A stretch of DNA of 64,000 bases from Zasmidium citrigriseum (GCA_002786025.1 NHNW01000006.1:1-64000); one strand, 5' to 3'; shown: positions 1 to 13,000, numbered from the stretch's first letter. A program made the numbers and translations. Notes: generated from the sequence alone by a model not told the origin.

Positions 1-959
1 TTCCTAAGTATTAAGGGATATTAGATTAGATATAACTAGGAGTACTACGAGGAGCTACTAGACTTTCCTTTAGTATAAGGCTCGTATACTAGAGATAACC
101 TCGTATAGCTTATTAAGGTAACTATAATACGATATAATATATCGTCTAGGCTAACTACTCTAACTATAGATAATACGAGTAATAATAGTACTCTCTATTA
201 GGTAGTATACGTATTAAAGGGCTCGCGCCCTAAGACCCGTAGATCCTTACGTAGTAAATCTATACTTACGAGTAATATAGGCTAAAGGCGGTTTAAAACC
301 TTTCCCGAGATACTAATATTAAGACACTTACGCGACCGTCGATTTAGGTAGAGGCTATAGATATACTACCTAAGATAGACGGCCGAGAGTAGATCTATAA
401 CCCTAATATAGAGTAGTCTAGGATATATTACTTCCCCTATTTTACCTATATCGTTTAGCTAGCTATCCGGGTATTATTTATAGAGCTAAAACTAGAACTA
501 GAGAACGACGACCTAGAGAAGATAATCGATAATATAGTATCCTAGAAGACACTCCTTTAGCTATAAGCCTAGGCTAATATAGATAAGATTCCTCTAGTAT
601 TATTTAAAGTATATAGCTAGTAGATATAGCTAGTAAGTATAGAACGACGGCTAAGCTACTATAGATCTAATAGACGGCGATCTATACTAATTAAAATACT
701 TAACGTACTTAGGAATTTATACGTATTTAAGAGGAGATTCGATAAAAACCGCTCGTTACGACGAAAGCTATTTACTAGAGTAAGAGGTAGCCTAAGTCGT
801 TATATTAAAATCTCCGCGTAACGTAAGATATAAAAACGAGATTTAACTCGATATACTATATACTAGTTTAGAGTTATCTTCTCCGAGATACTATCGATAA
901 GTATTATAAGAAGTAATAACTTAACTAGCTTAAGCTTTCGGATAAGGAGTAGTAATAAG

Positions 960-1430
960 TTAAATACCTTATTAAGCTTACGAAGCCTTTCGCTATTACT
1001 ATATCCCTTATAAGTACTACCTATAGACTAATACTCTACCTCGTACTACTACTCTATAATTATATCTTTAATAGTATAGATACTATAAGGGCGAAACTCT
1101 AGACGAAGTAGCGACCTTAGAAGAAGGTAATACTAAAAGCCCTTAATATAGTCTAGGCGAAACTTAATAAGTATTACTCGGATACCTTTTAATCGTTTAG
1201 CGACCTATATAGCGTAGCCGTTCTACTATATCCCTCTATTAAAGTAGATATTTAGAAGCGTCTAGAGTAGAAGGATAATATCGAATAGCGCGACTACTAC
1301 TAGAAATATCTATAGAAGCTCTTTAAGGAATATTCCTAATCGAACGATAGTTAATTATAGCGCCTACGGAAACGGTAGAAGACTAGTCGCTATTCGATAA
1401 TGTTTCGTACTAATAGTACTAAAGACTCGA
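960..1430 (+). pseudogene. hAT-family transposase relic (RIPped)
   Basis: Read on the plus strand with TAG/TAA taken as former Gln/Trp codons, this segment shows a run ending in AKLNKYYSDTF followed by DLYSVAVLLYPSIK. It resembles the C-terminal part of fungal hAT (Ac/Restless-like) transposases, where a conserved KLDKYY...YVAAVVLHPxxK block precedes the dimerisation region. Similar but weaker frame continues to about 1,950. No start codon, terminal inverted repeats or target duplication were found. The family call rests on one motif block read through RIP damage, so another DDE transposase is possible. Confidence 0.4.
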
Positions 1431-2404
1431 TCGATAATATAGAGTAGATATCCGAATTCGAATAATATAAGAAAGAGAGTATATATCTAGTATATATATC
1501 TATTAGATATATTAAGAATAGGAGAGCGTTACTAACTATTTATAGATTTCTTACGCCTCGATAAAGATCTTATAGACGATATACTTAGCTAGTAGAAGCG
1601 GCTAGAGGCTCGGTTTCTAACTATTATAAGGATTACCTAAGATATCCTTAGTATCCCTAGCGTAGGTATTAGGTATAAGAGAGCGTTTAGTATTACGAGA
1701 TACTAGGTCTAATATAATCGATCCTACTATCTATACGTCTTTAGTATAATAATAATATTAAGATATCGATTATAATAGGAAGAGCGTATATAAGAGTAGA
1801 AAAAGTACTATATTAATATAGTACGCGATAACTTAGATAGTACGAAAGAAATAGACGACGATATATAGGCTATCGACAATATCTACTATATTAGTAATAA
1901 AGAAGAAGGAGGGGAAGTAGAAGCGAAATAGGCTAGGGTATAGCGTATCTCTAGACCTAGGTTACGACGAAACGCTAGTAGCTAGCGTATATAACTAGTA
2001 CGAAGTTAGATCCGTTACTAGCGCCTTAGTAATACTATAAAGGCTTACTCTTTTCCTATTTATTCCCTTATCTCTTTACTCTACTCTATCTTATTATTAT
2101 ACTAGACCTTACTTCTAGTAGCTACCTCCCTAATATAGATTTCTTCGAGAACTTTAACGAGAATTTCGACGAGATTATAGACGAGATTCTCGAGCCTAAT
2201 AATCGAAACGCGCCTTAGTAGGATAAGTACTATAGTCTAAAGCGCCCTTTCAATTATTATAAGACGTAGTCTAATAGAGCTATAGACTCTAAAGCTAGCT
2301 CGAATCTACCGTTATCCCCTCTACTACGTACGAAACTATAATTACGGGTACTACCTCGAGCTACGCGAGTATTAAGTAGAGTAGATAATAGATAATAGTT
2401 AAGG

Positions 2405-2920
2405 ATACGAACTAGTAGGAAAGCTCCTTAGAAAATAACGTTATAGGCGCTATATATAAAGAAGAAGAAGGGATCTACTATTAAAAAGGTATAGTAAGGT
2501 AGAGTACTAAAGGAGCGAGGTAGTCGTAGTATATAAGGCTAGACGAAGGCTATCGCGAAGAAGTTAAATACTCCTATCCGTAAGAAATAGCGTTAATACT
2601 TTAAGCCTAGTACTATAGCGCTCCGCGAGATCTAACGATATTAGAGTAGTACTATACTTCTTATACTAAAGATTATATTCTAGAGACTTATACGTAAGAT
2701 TTCTATATAGGCTACCTATATAGGTATAAGTAGAGGGTTTATACGCTAGTAGGCAAGCGCTATTAAGGCTTTATAGAAGGTAGCCGAGGCGTTTTTAGCT
2801 ACGGAATTCGAGATATCGAATCTCCTCGCGATATATACTAGAAGGGTTACGCTTATATAAAAGGATATATACCTATATAAAAGGTTTAGAGAGAGGTTCT
2901 CTAGATCTAGACTAGTATAA
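2405..2920 (+). pseudogene. histone H3 / CenH3-like gene relic (RIPped)
   Basis: One plus-strand frame of 171 codons runs without frameshift; every interruption is TAG or TAA, as RIP makes from CAG, CAA, TGG or CGA. It begins ATA-CGA-ACT (a RIPped ATG), giving RTSRKAP, close to the H3 tail. A basic tail follows, then FKPSTIALREI (H3 FKPGTVALREI), LLILKIIF*RLIRKI (alpha-1), ASAIKAL*KVAEAFLATEFE (alpha-2) and NLLAIYTRRVTLI*KDI (loop 2 and alpha-3). Between alpha-1 and alpha-2 the loop is about six residues longer than in canonical H3, and AEAFL is typical of centromeric H3 variants. The long tail (about 65 residues before the fold) also fits CenH3-like or divergent H3 proteins. The true stop is uncertain because 2,918-2,920 TAA may itself be a RIPped CAA. 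It lies about 0.5-1 kb downstream of a hAT-like relic on the same strand. That RIP hit it implies it was duplicated or carried in a repeat. Confidence 0.65.
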
Positions 2921-3340
2921 ATATCGATAGAGGAAATATATAGTAAATAAATCGATTAGGCCTTAACTATTAAGGCCTTATAAAGCTATAGAGTCTAACT
3001 ACTTTTACTAGCTATATTAGCTAGCTATAGTATTAAAAAGTAAACGCTATCTATATAAATAGTAATAAGACCCTCTATTTCCTCGATACTAGCTATATTT
3101 ACTAGCTACTTATTCTTTAGTAACTAATAAGGCTTTCGCTCGCGAAGCTTTCTACTAGTCTCGCTACCTAGCTTAGAGGCTAGAATTAGCGAGACGGTTA
3201 GACGCCGTAGAGTTCTACGACTTAGTAGAGCTAGTTACTCGACCTCTAGAGGCGGTAGAGTAGTACCTAGCTCGCTTAAAGAAGAATTAGCGCTACTAGG
3301 GCGCGCTAGCTACGTAGTAGCGTTAGTAGCTAGCTTAGTA

Positions 3341-3533
3341 GGCTACTCTTCTAGTATAGTAGACGGCTCTTCTAGTATAGTAGCCTACTCTTCTAGTATA
3401 ATAGCCTACTCTTCTAGTATAGTAGTCTACTCTTCTAGTATAGTAGTCTACTCTTCTAGTATAGTAGCCTACTCGTCTAGAATAGGGGCCTACTCGTCTA
3501 GAATAGTAGGCTACTCGTCTAGAATAGTAGTCT
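3341..3533 (-). repeat. 21-bp tandem repeat, about nine units
   Basis: Nine consecutive 21-bp units share the core ctactcttctagtatag; the last three carry gtctagaat instead. On the minus strand a unit reads T-I-L-E-E-(stop)-A, or T-I-L-D-E-(stop)-A in the variant units. With TAG read as a former CAG it is an in-frame heptad repeat. The unit length, a multiple of three, and the variation between E and D fit a former coding minisatellite. Confidence 0.8.
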
Positions 3534-4149
3534 CTTATAGAGGAATATTAGCCGCTAGGTTAGAGAGCTACTTATCTAGTAGTAGTAACTCCTTCTTAGG
3601 AGAGGGTAAGCTACTAGGATTCTCGGATTATACCTATTCTACTATTAGTACGTATACTCTATAGCTAGTAAATATAGCTAGTAGACTTACTTTCTCCCTA
3701 TCTAGCTATTCTATTAGGAGCGGGTCTATAGTAGGTTACTACTAGCCTCTAGGGAACTCGATCGAATTAGCGATCTAAGGATTAGTCGACGTATTCTAAT
3801 CGACTCTAGAGTCCTTCCTCGCTATCTCGTCCTTTATATCTAGGAACGACGTATCTATATCTAGAGGAGATATAATACCTCTAAGATCTAGACTATAGTA
3901 CTACTAGTCTTAGCGAGTCTAGCCTTTATTGTCTTCCTAGTCCTCTTCGTCTTCTTCTTTAGTAGGGTTACGCTACGCCTCTCTTACGAATTACTTATAG
4001 ACTTCGGGATTAATAGTACCTAACTCTAGTATAGCTAGTACGTTATCGATAGGCGTATAGTATACCCCTTAGGAACCTATATCCCGTTAGTATTTATATA
4101 TCTAGTAAATATAGCTAGTAAATATACTACTACCTCTCGATCTAGCCTC

Positions 4150-4219
4150 TAGGGTCTTAGCCTATAGGGTCTCTACCTATAGGGTCTCTACCTATAGGTT
4201 CTCTACCTATAGAGTCTTA
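4150..4219 (-). repeat. 15-bp tandem repeat, about 4-5 units
   Basis: The core unit gggtctctacctata is repeated with small changes. On the minus strand a unit reads T-L-(stop)-V-E, so with TAG as RIPped CAG it is a five-residue coding repeat. It lies in the same unidentified minus-strand relic as the 21-bp array. Confidence 0.7.
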
Positions 4220-6499
4220 GTCTCGGGAAGGGATAATAATAACGACCTACGGCTCGAGATCGAGATAGGATTACTCTAAGCCCTACTTTCGAGCGGGCGT
4301 AGCTTCTTAACGATCTAAGTAGTATAACCGTTAAGCGACGTAAAGAAAGTCCGACTACTAAAGAATAGTAGTAGGCGCTTTCTAGTCTCTTCGCTAATAT
4401 TACTACTAGAGCTATCGCTATCGTCGCTAGGGATATTAGGAGAACTAGAGCTATCGCTAAGGCTATTAGAAGAACTAGAGCTATCGCTACTACTACCTAG
4501 GATATTAGGAGAACTAGGGCTATCGCCGCCGCCGCCGCCTAGGAGATTAGGGGAAGTAGAGCGCCTATTTAGAACTAGAGGGGAGGATTTACGAGGTCTA
4601 GTATTACTATTCGACCTCGTACTACTTATAATAAGGTCCTACTTAGTAGGAGGGGGTTCCTAAGGGCTAGCCTATAACTACGTAAATATTAGTACTTTTA
4701 CTCTATAGCTAGTAAATATAGCTAGTAAATATAGCTAGTAGATATACCTTCTTCCTATCCTTAATCTCTTTAATCTTTTACGTAAGGGCCCCGATTCTCT
4801 CGTCGTATATTACCTTAATATTATCCGTATACCTCTTCGTAGCCTTATATCTATTTACGTTAATAGTTACGTAGGTACCTACTACTATTCTATTCTTCTA
4901 GTCTACGAGCTATATACGCTTATCTTATAGCGTCTTCTCTTTAGCTAGGATCTTAGCTTCTCTCTTTTTAGCGGCTTTTTCGCGTCGCTTCCTTACTATA
5001 TCGAGTCTCTTTTACTAGCGTACTAGCTCGTCGTCTTTAGGAGAATCGCCGTATACTCTCTTTACTAGTAGCGGCTTAGCTAGGTCCCTAGCTACTTATC
5101 TCTTTAGCGCTTTATTAAGAAGGAAACTTAGTATCTAGAGGGGTCGTCGTCGTCTAGCCCTAAGGTCCTTCGCTTCTTAGATACGCTCTTTTCTCGCTAC
5201 GAGCTCTTTCTCTCTATTCTCCTTATACTTCTCTAGAGCTCCCTACCTCGTCTTATACTATAACGATTTCTACTCTTTAGTAGAACCCTTTCCTAGCGTA
5301 TTAACTATAACGTCGGGTTTAGCTCTACTAAGCTTAATACTATATACGCTAAGGACTAGATTAAGTATATAGATATCCTTATCTATTAAGGTCTAGCGTT
5401 TTATATAGATCGTAATATAGGTCGCTACTAAAGTTATTAGTATAATATAGCTAGTATTTATATCTAGCGTTTATTATACCTTCTATTATTATAATAATCT
5501 ATATCTTAGCTATATCTCTTAGCGCTTTAATCGCGCTCTCCTAGAACTATATATCCTTCTTATAGGATATAGTAATTTCCCGTATAAGCTAAGAGAACGA
5601 CTAAAATAGGATCGCTAGTTCGTTATATATATACTACTACTAATAACTAACTATATCCTTTATTTCTAAATTGCGTTAGTCTCTACTAGCTATATTTACT
5701 AGCTACTAATACTTACTTCTAATTATTTTCTTCCTCTCTTTCTCTTCCTCTACCTTCTAAGCTACCTTAACTATATATATATTCTTTCTACTTATACTAA
5801 GATACTTCTATAGCGCTTTTCTAGCTCTCGCTACGCCTAATATAGTTCGCTATATAGTTTTCGTACGCGCTATCGTAGTAGTAGTAGGTAAGGTATTATT
5901 AGGTATAGATAATATTCTAGCGCGTATAGGTAATATCTCTACGTAAGTAGGTAATATTAGCGCGTAATTTTCTAACGTCTAAGTAAGGTACGATAGCGTT
6001 ATTTAAAGTTAGAGGTTTATAAGATTACGACGAAGATAAGTAGGCGTCGCGCTAGCGCTACTAGCGTCGTTTTATAGCTAATCGAGAGCGGCGTAAAAGA
6101 TATAGTTAGTAATATAGCTAGTATATACTATATATAGTATCCTTATATTTATATAGGATTTAGGTTATAATTTCTATATCTTAGCGAATCTATAGCTCTT
6201 TCCTATATATTTCCGTACCTATCTATACCTTTATCTAATTTTTACTTAGTAACCTAGTAAAGACCTAGTAAAGCCTAGTAGAAGCCTAGTAAAAATTATA
6301 TAGCCTAGTAGCCTAGTTTTACTAGGCTAACTACTAGGCCGAAACCTAGTTTCGACCTAGCCTAGCCTACTTCGGAGTCTAAGGGATACTACTCGATATC
6401 GTACCTCGAACTTAAGGACGAATTATAGTCGATACGTAGGATTAGCGATAGTAAAGTAGTAAAGAAGCTAGGAAAAGCTAAGGGCTAGGGTAAGAGTTA

Positions 6500-9400
6500 T
6501 ACCTAAGCCTAGATCCTCTTCTAGTCGACTCTTAGCCTATCTAACGCCTACGAGGCGAAGTCGACGCGCCTATTAGGAAAACGTTTATCGAATATATCCT
6601 TAACGACGCTATAGATATTAACGTTATCCCTATATAATTCGCCCTTAAAGCGAAGCTACCTTACTAGAGGTAGGCTAACCTTCTAAAAGTAGACTCCTTC
6701 TAAGGTAACTAGGGTTACTACTATAGGGTATATAGCGTATACGTACGCCTTATAGACTCCGCGGGTATAGAACGTACTATAACCGTAACCTTCTATACTT
6801 TTAATATAAAGGATAATACGATTATTCTAGGAAGACTATAAAGGTTCTAGAATACTATAATAGTCGATAGCGCGATAGATACGTAGCGCTATAGAGACGT
6901 ACCTAAGGATTAGGCGATTTCCTTACGAGAGGTATAGGAATTCTTTAATAATATTAAAGATAAAGAACGAGTCTATATAGTAATAATTCGTCTACTCGTA
7001 GAAGCGAATAGTAACGAGGAGCTACTAGAGGAGTTTAAGGAGTTCTAAGACCTCTTCGACTACGACGCGTAGTTAGTACGTAAGGTCCTCGCTAAATACG
7101 CCTATACGATTAATCTAGAGCTAGGTAAGAAGCCTCTATTTAAGCCTCTCTATTAATATTCCTAGGTAGAACTAGAAGCCCTAAGGGAATATCTAGAGAA
7201 GGTAATAAAGAATAGGTAGATCTAGCGAAGCGTAAGTAAAGCGAGTACGCTAATCCTATTCGTTCTAAAGAAGAATAGGAAATTACGCCTCTACGTCGAC
7301 TATTAAGGATTAAACGAAATTACTATTAAGAATCGTTACCTACTACCTCTTATTAGCGAGACGCTAGATAGACTTATAGGTACTAAATAGTTTACGACCC
7401 TCGATCTTACGGACGCCTACTACTATATCCCTATTAAGAAGGGCGATAAGTAGAAGATAGCGTTTCGTACGCGATACGGCTACTACGAGTATTTAGTTAT
7501 ACCTTTCGGGCTTACTAACGTACCTACGACTTTTTAAGCCTATATTAACGGTACCCTCTTAGGCCTAATCGATACTATTTATATTATATATTTAGATAAT
7601 ATCCTTATATATAGTAAGATACGCGAAGAGTATATAAGATATATACGAACTATTATATAGAGGCTACGTAAGTACGCCCTCTATATATAACGTTCGAAGT
7701 ACTCGTTCTTCTAAAAATTAGTCGAGTTTCTTAGATTTATCGTAACCCTAGGTAGCGTCTTAATAGATAAATATAAGGTTAACGTAATTAAGGACTAGCT
7801 AATACTAAAGAGCTTTTACGAAGTATAGTAGTTCCTTAGATTCGTAAACTTCTATTAGAGATTTATTTAATAGTACTCGAAGATTATTAGTCTATTAATA
7901 GGCCTTTTAAAAGGATCGAAGAATAGTCGGAAGAGTAGCCCTCTTACGTAGACTAATAGCGAAGACTAAGCGTTTTATAGTCTTAAGTAAAGGTTTACTA
8001 AGGCTCCTATCCTTCGATATTTCGATCCTAGCCTACCCCTACGAGTCGAAACTAACGCGAGTACGTTTACCCTAGGAGGTATACTCTCGTAACTTTTTAA
8101 GGATTAATAGTATCCTATTACCTACTAGTTAAGGAAAATATCCTCTACTAAATATAACTATAAGACTTATAACTAAGAGTTACTTATAGTTATTAAAGCC
8201 TTTAAGTAGTAGAGACTATACCTTAAAGGCGCTTTATATACGATCTATATAATCGTCGATTATATAAATCTTAAGGGATTTATAAAGGTTAAGTAACTTA
8301 ATAGTTAATAAGCTCGATAGGCGATATTCCTCGTACTATATAACTTTATTATTAAGTATCGCGCTAGAATAAAGAACCTAGCTAACGCGCCGTCGAGGCG
8401 ACTAGACTACGTAGAGGAGACGTAGTATATAAATTACCTTCTCCCTAGCCTTTAGACGAAGCTAGAAGCGTAGTCTTCGCTAGAAGAAGACTATAACCTA
8501 GGTACGAAGCGAGTAGCTTTAATATACTAAAGGCTATATAAAGGATCGTTATAGCGGGATAGGTCTTATAAGGCTATTACCTATAAGTCCCTTAAGCTTC
8601 CTATATAGGTCGTAACTACTATAGTAGAAGCTAAAAGCCTATACGAGAATCTATTAGAGATAATTCTTATAGTAATTTAGGTATTATAGGAGTATAATTC
8701 CGAAGTATAGGAGCTCTATAAGAAAGTCTAGTAGGACGCTAGCGAGACGACTAGGTTAATATAGCGAGAAGACTATAATCTAGGCGAGTTATTAGGGACG
8801 CCTAAGTACTCGATCGTTAATAGTATACTATATAAGAATAGTCTCGTATACGTACTTAATAATAGAGTATTAGTTACGTAGTTATTACGTATATACTATA
8901 ATTATCCTTTAGCTAGGTATTTCGGTAAAGCTAAGACGTAGGCGTTACTTATACGAAAGTACTAGTAGCTAGATATCTCTAAAGATATCGCTTAGTATTA
9001 TTAAGTCTATAGGATTTATTAGAGAACGAAAGCGAGACGCTATTGTCCCTATAGCGAATTAGCCTCTCTACCTTTCCCTAATAGCCCCTAGTAAGAATTA
9101 ACGATAGACTTTATTATAGATTTACTACTAAGTATACTTAATAGCGTCGTCTACGATACGATCCTCGTAGTTATTAATAGATATAGCAAGATATACTATT
9201 ATATTCTAGTTAATAAGACTATTAACGCTATACGCCTCGCGTAGGTTCTAAGTACCGAAATCGTAAGGCGATTTAGTATACTAAATAGTATTATCTCTAA
9301 TAGAGGCTCTATCTTTACTAGTAAGTACTAGACGGAGTTCTACTTCGAAACGCGTATAACTCGTAAGCTAAGTATAGCCTTCTACTCTTAGATAGACGGT

Positions 9401-9852
9401 TAGATAGAGTATACTAATTAGAGCCTTAAATAGTACCTTTGTATATTTTATACTAAATTATAGTATAACTAGGCTAGTTTACTAGTATATACGGAATTCG
9501 CGTATAACGTAAGCGAGTACGCTATATTACGTATAAGCCCCTTTATAGCTACGAATAGCTAGAATCCTTCTATCTATCTAGCTCTAATACTAGGATCTTA
9601 GGACGAGCTCCCTTTAGAGAAGGTACTAGCTACGAAAAATATAGCGAAAGTATTACGAGAACGATACGAGACGCTATAGTAATAATAGCGATATATATCC
9701 GAGACCTAAGCTAAGTACTATAATAAACGCTATAAGGACTAGAGCTTTAAGATAGGCGAGTAGGTACTCCTATCTATAAAGAACTTAAAGTTAAGGGTAC
9801 TAAAGAAGAAGCTAGCTACGAAGTACTTAGGCTCGTACTATATTATTAGACG
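6500..9852 (+). mobile_element. Ty3/gypsy chromovirus relic, left part (protease, RT, RNase H, integrase)
   Basis: Plus-strand pol relic. A LIDS motif with IILGR follows near 6,750-6,830 (protease to RT linker). The reverse transcriptase spans about 7,100-7,700 with LRLYVDY, LDLTDAYYYIPIKKGDK, FGLTNVP and the catalytic box as YLDN near 7,590, where the second Asp has become Asn by a RIP change. RNase H shows VETNAS near 8,040. Integrase covers about 8,900-9,480 with TIDFI near 9,100 and SNRGSIF (SDRG with D to N) near 9,290. Stops replace Gln and Trp throughout, so the copy is dead. I could not find gag or a 5' LTR. The element is interrupted at 9,852 by a second retroelement and continues at 17,024. 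Confidence 0.85.
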
Positions 9853-10040
9853 TATTACGGGTAAGTAGCGTATATACTAAAGCTCGATATAGTATATAAT
9901 AGGTTTAATAAAGAAGGAAAGAGGAATCTATCTATTAGGGACTAAGGAGAAAAGCGCGGTACGCTAAGCCTCCTCGTAGCCGAGAGTACGAGCTTAATAC
10001 CTTAGGCTAGTACTAAGCTTATAGAGTATCGCCCTTTATA
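9853..10040 (-). repeat. 3' LTR of nested element (188 bp)
   Basis: Matches 16,836-17,023 over 188 bp with 11 differences by eye, all C/T or G/A transitions. It begins TATTACGGG and ends CCCTTTATA on the plus strand, which are RIPped forms of the usual TG...CA LTR ends. The polypurine tract of the minus-strand element lies directly inside it. Confidence 0.88.
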
Positions 10041-13000
10041 TTACCTCCTCTCTCCCCTCCCTCTATAGGGGAAACCCCGTCCTTTAAGTAAATTAGGTCG
10101 CGCTCTAATAGAGGTAAAGTTTATTAACCTCGCTACCTACTTATTTAATACTAGCCTTTATTGTCTAGCGAACCGCTTTACTATTTTAGGCTTCCGTCCT
10201 TTTCTATCTAGTCTATTAAATGCTTTCTATTATCGCTCTTATTATCGAGAGTAAAGAGAGGCGTTAAATCGGTCTTATAATCGTCTAAATAGTCTCGTAA
10301 TCCGTCTCTTATTATCTAGTTACCGCCTAGCTATTATTTGTTACTATTATCCTTTACTAATAATAGTCTATTTCCTTTACTTAATAGGTAGCTAGCGCTT
10401 CTTTACTTAAACGTCGCCTTTACTCGTTTTTCCTATAGAAGGATAAATATCTAGCTAGTCTCTTATACCTCGATCTTCTTCTTTCCTTAGTAGCCCCTAA
10501 AAGTAAAGTAAGTTTAATAATATCTAATACCTAGTAACCCTTTAATAATAGTCGTATTCCGCTCGAAAAGCGTTAGTAAGTATCTAGTATTAATATAAGT
10601 AGTAGTAGTATCTACTAACTATAATATCTACTACTATCTATTATAACGTACGTACTTCTCGGTAAGAATCTAGTAGTTTCTAACTAAAGACTAACAAAGG
10701 CCTTAGACTTAATATATCTCCGCCCCTCTACTAGCTCTATTATATATATCCCTTCGAGAAATCGCTAGAAAGTAGTATAAGCTAATTAGAGATAGATACC
10801 TTACCTATACTACTATAGTTACGCTACTCTTAGTATCGACTATATTAACTAGGCTATAAGTATCGATTTCTACTAGTCTCTTATTAGATTTAGCTTATAC
10901 GTCTTAGGGTACTAATAGTACTACTACTACCTATACTACTTACGCTACTAGCTATAAGTCCTACTACCTACTATAAGTTCTCTACTCTCTATAGAAATAG
11001 TATTACTAACTACTTCTAGCCTTTAAATCGTTTACGTTATTTACGTAGTATAGACTCGGTCTATAGCTATAACTATATAAGTCTTAATTCTAGGTAGATT
11101 GTATCGGGTACTACTAATTTAGTAATAGCGCCGCTAACTATAGTTAGCTTAAGAAGGGCCTTTAGGCCTACGAAGCTCTATATAGCCTTAGTACCTCTAG
11201 TATCTTTTTATAAGTATATTCTAGCTTCTATACTAGAAACGTTACTAACTATAAATTTATAGTACTATTCGCGATAAAGTAACTACTACTATCGAGGATA
11301 TCGTCGTCCGCTAGGGCTAAATATAAGTACTCCTAAAACTCTAAAGGAAAAATATTACTAACTATACTTTCTAGCTTAGGCTCTATCCCTACCGCCCTAT
11401 ACCTAGGCTATCGTTATACTAGTACCGCGCCCCGCCGCGCCCGCGCCCTAGCCTTTAGTAGTAGTACCCTAGCTACTAGTAGCTCTAGTAGTAATAGTAG
11501 TAGTACTAGTAAGAAGAAGGTAGAGGATAAGGGTATAAGCGTTTAAGCTTACCCTCTAGGGTTTTCTATATAGCCTATAGGCCTTTTACTAGGATAGCTT
11601 AGGCGGCGGCCCTTAAACGCTAAATAGAGACCTGTCCCCTCTCTATTAATTCGCTCTACTATTCCTTTTCCCCTTCTAAAAACGCCTAAACTCTATACTA
11701 ATTTCTTCGCCTTCCGCCTCTTTACTAGGCGTCTAAAGGACTATTATTTTCTATTATATTTCTAAATTTCCTTTTAAATTCGTCTAGAGCTATAGTATCT
11801 ACTAAACTTTCTATAGGTTCCTAGGTTAGTTTATAATATCTACTCTATTTTATAAGGACTTCTCTCTCTCTTTCTCTCCTTTTCTTTCTTATATAGAGTA
11901 CCTTCTCTATAGTCTATTCTTTATACGTCTCGAATAGTACTAGATCTAGTTAGTTATTATTAGTTTCCTATCTAGGTAAGAGGTCTTAGCTCGCTAGCCT
12001 TAGTAGATCTATATAGAATACTAGGTAAATATTACTAGGGATCCCTAAAAGTTATATAGATACTAGTAATAAAACCTTAGAGATAGTATACTTAGCGTAG
12101 CGTATATCTAGGCTCTTCTTTAGGCGATTAGTATAGTAGTTTCTTAGATCTAGCTATACTTTATTACTAACCTAGTATTTTAGTACTAGAGTCCTATTTC
12201 TATTAGTACTCTTCTTCTATAACTAAGTAGCCTTCGCTATACTAGCTTAGTAGAGGTCTAAGATCTATTTCAACTTATTAATAAATACCTCTACCCTTTT
12301 TGCGGCTAAGAGCCTACTATCTACTACGGGATCTAGTTCTAATATAACTAGGGAGGTCGTCTCGTACCCGTAAGTTATAAAGAAGGGGCTTATACCTAAT
12401 CCCGCGTAATATCTACTATTTAGCGCTATTTACGCCCTAGAAAGCTACTTACTCTAGTCGGATTACTCTTAGTTAATATAGTTCTAGAGGTACGCCTATA
12501 TATCTTAATTAATCTATTCTAGGCCTCTATCCGTTTAAGGGTAGTAAGTAGAGCTTAAACGCTACTTTACGCCTAATAGCTAATAGAGTACTCGCTAGAA
12601 AGTACTTGTTTAATTAGTACCCCTATTACTAGTAATAGCGTAGGGAAGCCTATAGTACTTAACCTAGGCTTCTATAAAAATTACTATATAATCCTCTACT
12701 TTTATATTAGGTATTACTACTAGAGTTACCTACTTACTTAGCTAGTCCTTAATTACCTAAAGGTATTTATTCCCTTAGGAGTTAGGGAGTTTAGTAATAA
12801 AATCTATAGCGATTTCCTAGAAGAAATAGTTAGGGACTAGTAAAGGTTTTAGGAGGCTATACTTATATTCTCGCTAAACCTTATTTCTCCTATATAGGTT
12901 ACAATTCTAAAGGAACTATCGAATATACTTCGCCTAAAGGGGCTAATAGAAGTCGCGTCGCGCGATCGCTACTATAGAGTCCCGCCCTAGGTATCCGTAT

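Larger units (their letters stand above)
3000..5300 (-). pseudogene. unidentified minus-strand coding relic with repeats
   Basis: The plus strand here is pyrimidine-rich in the manner of an antisense coding strand. Read on the minus strand, parts give recognisably protein-like composition: a Lys/Arg/Glu-rich stretch near 5,100-4,900 (RRKREKAAKKRE-like), a Ser-rich low-complexity stretch near 4,560-4,400, and tandem repeats at 4,150-4,219 and 3,341-3,533. I do not recognise the family. The repeats read as heptads with Leu/Ile and Glu, which suggests a coiled coil. All interruptions I saw are TAG/TAA. I did not verify one continuous frame over the whole stretch. It could be an accessory ORF of a transposon. 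Confidence 0.3.

Noticed and set aside
3341..3533. CRISPR-like array
   Set aside because: Units are contiguous 21-bp tandem repeats without unique spacers, in a eukaryotic genome.
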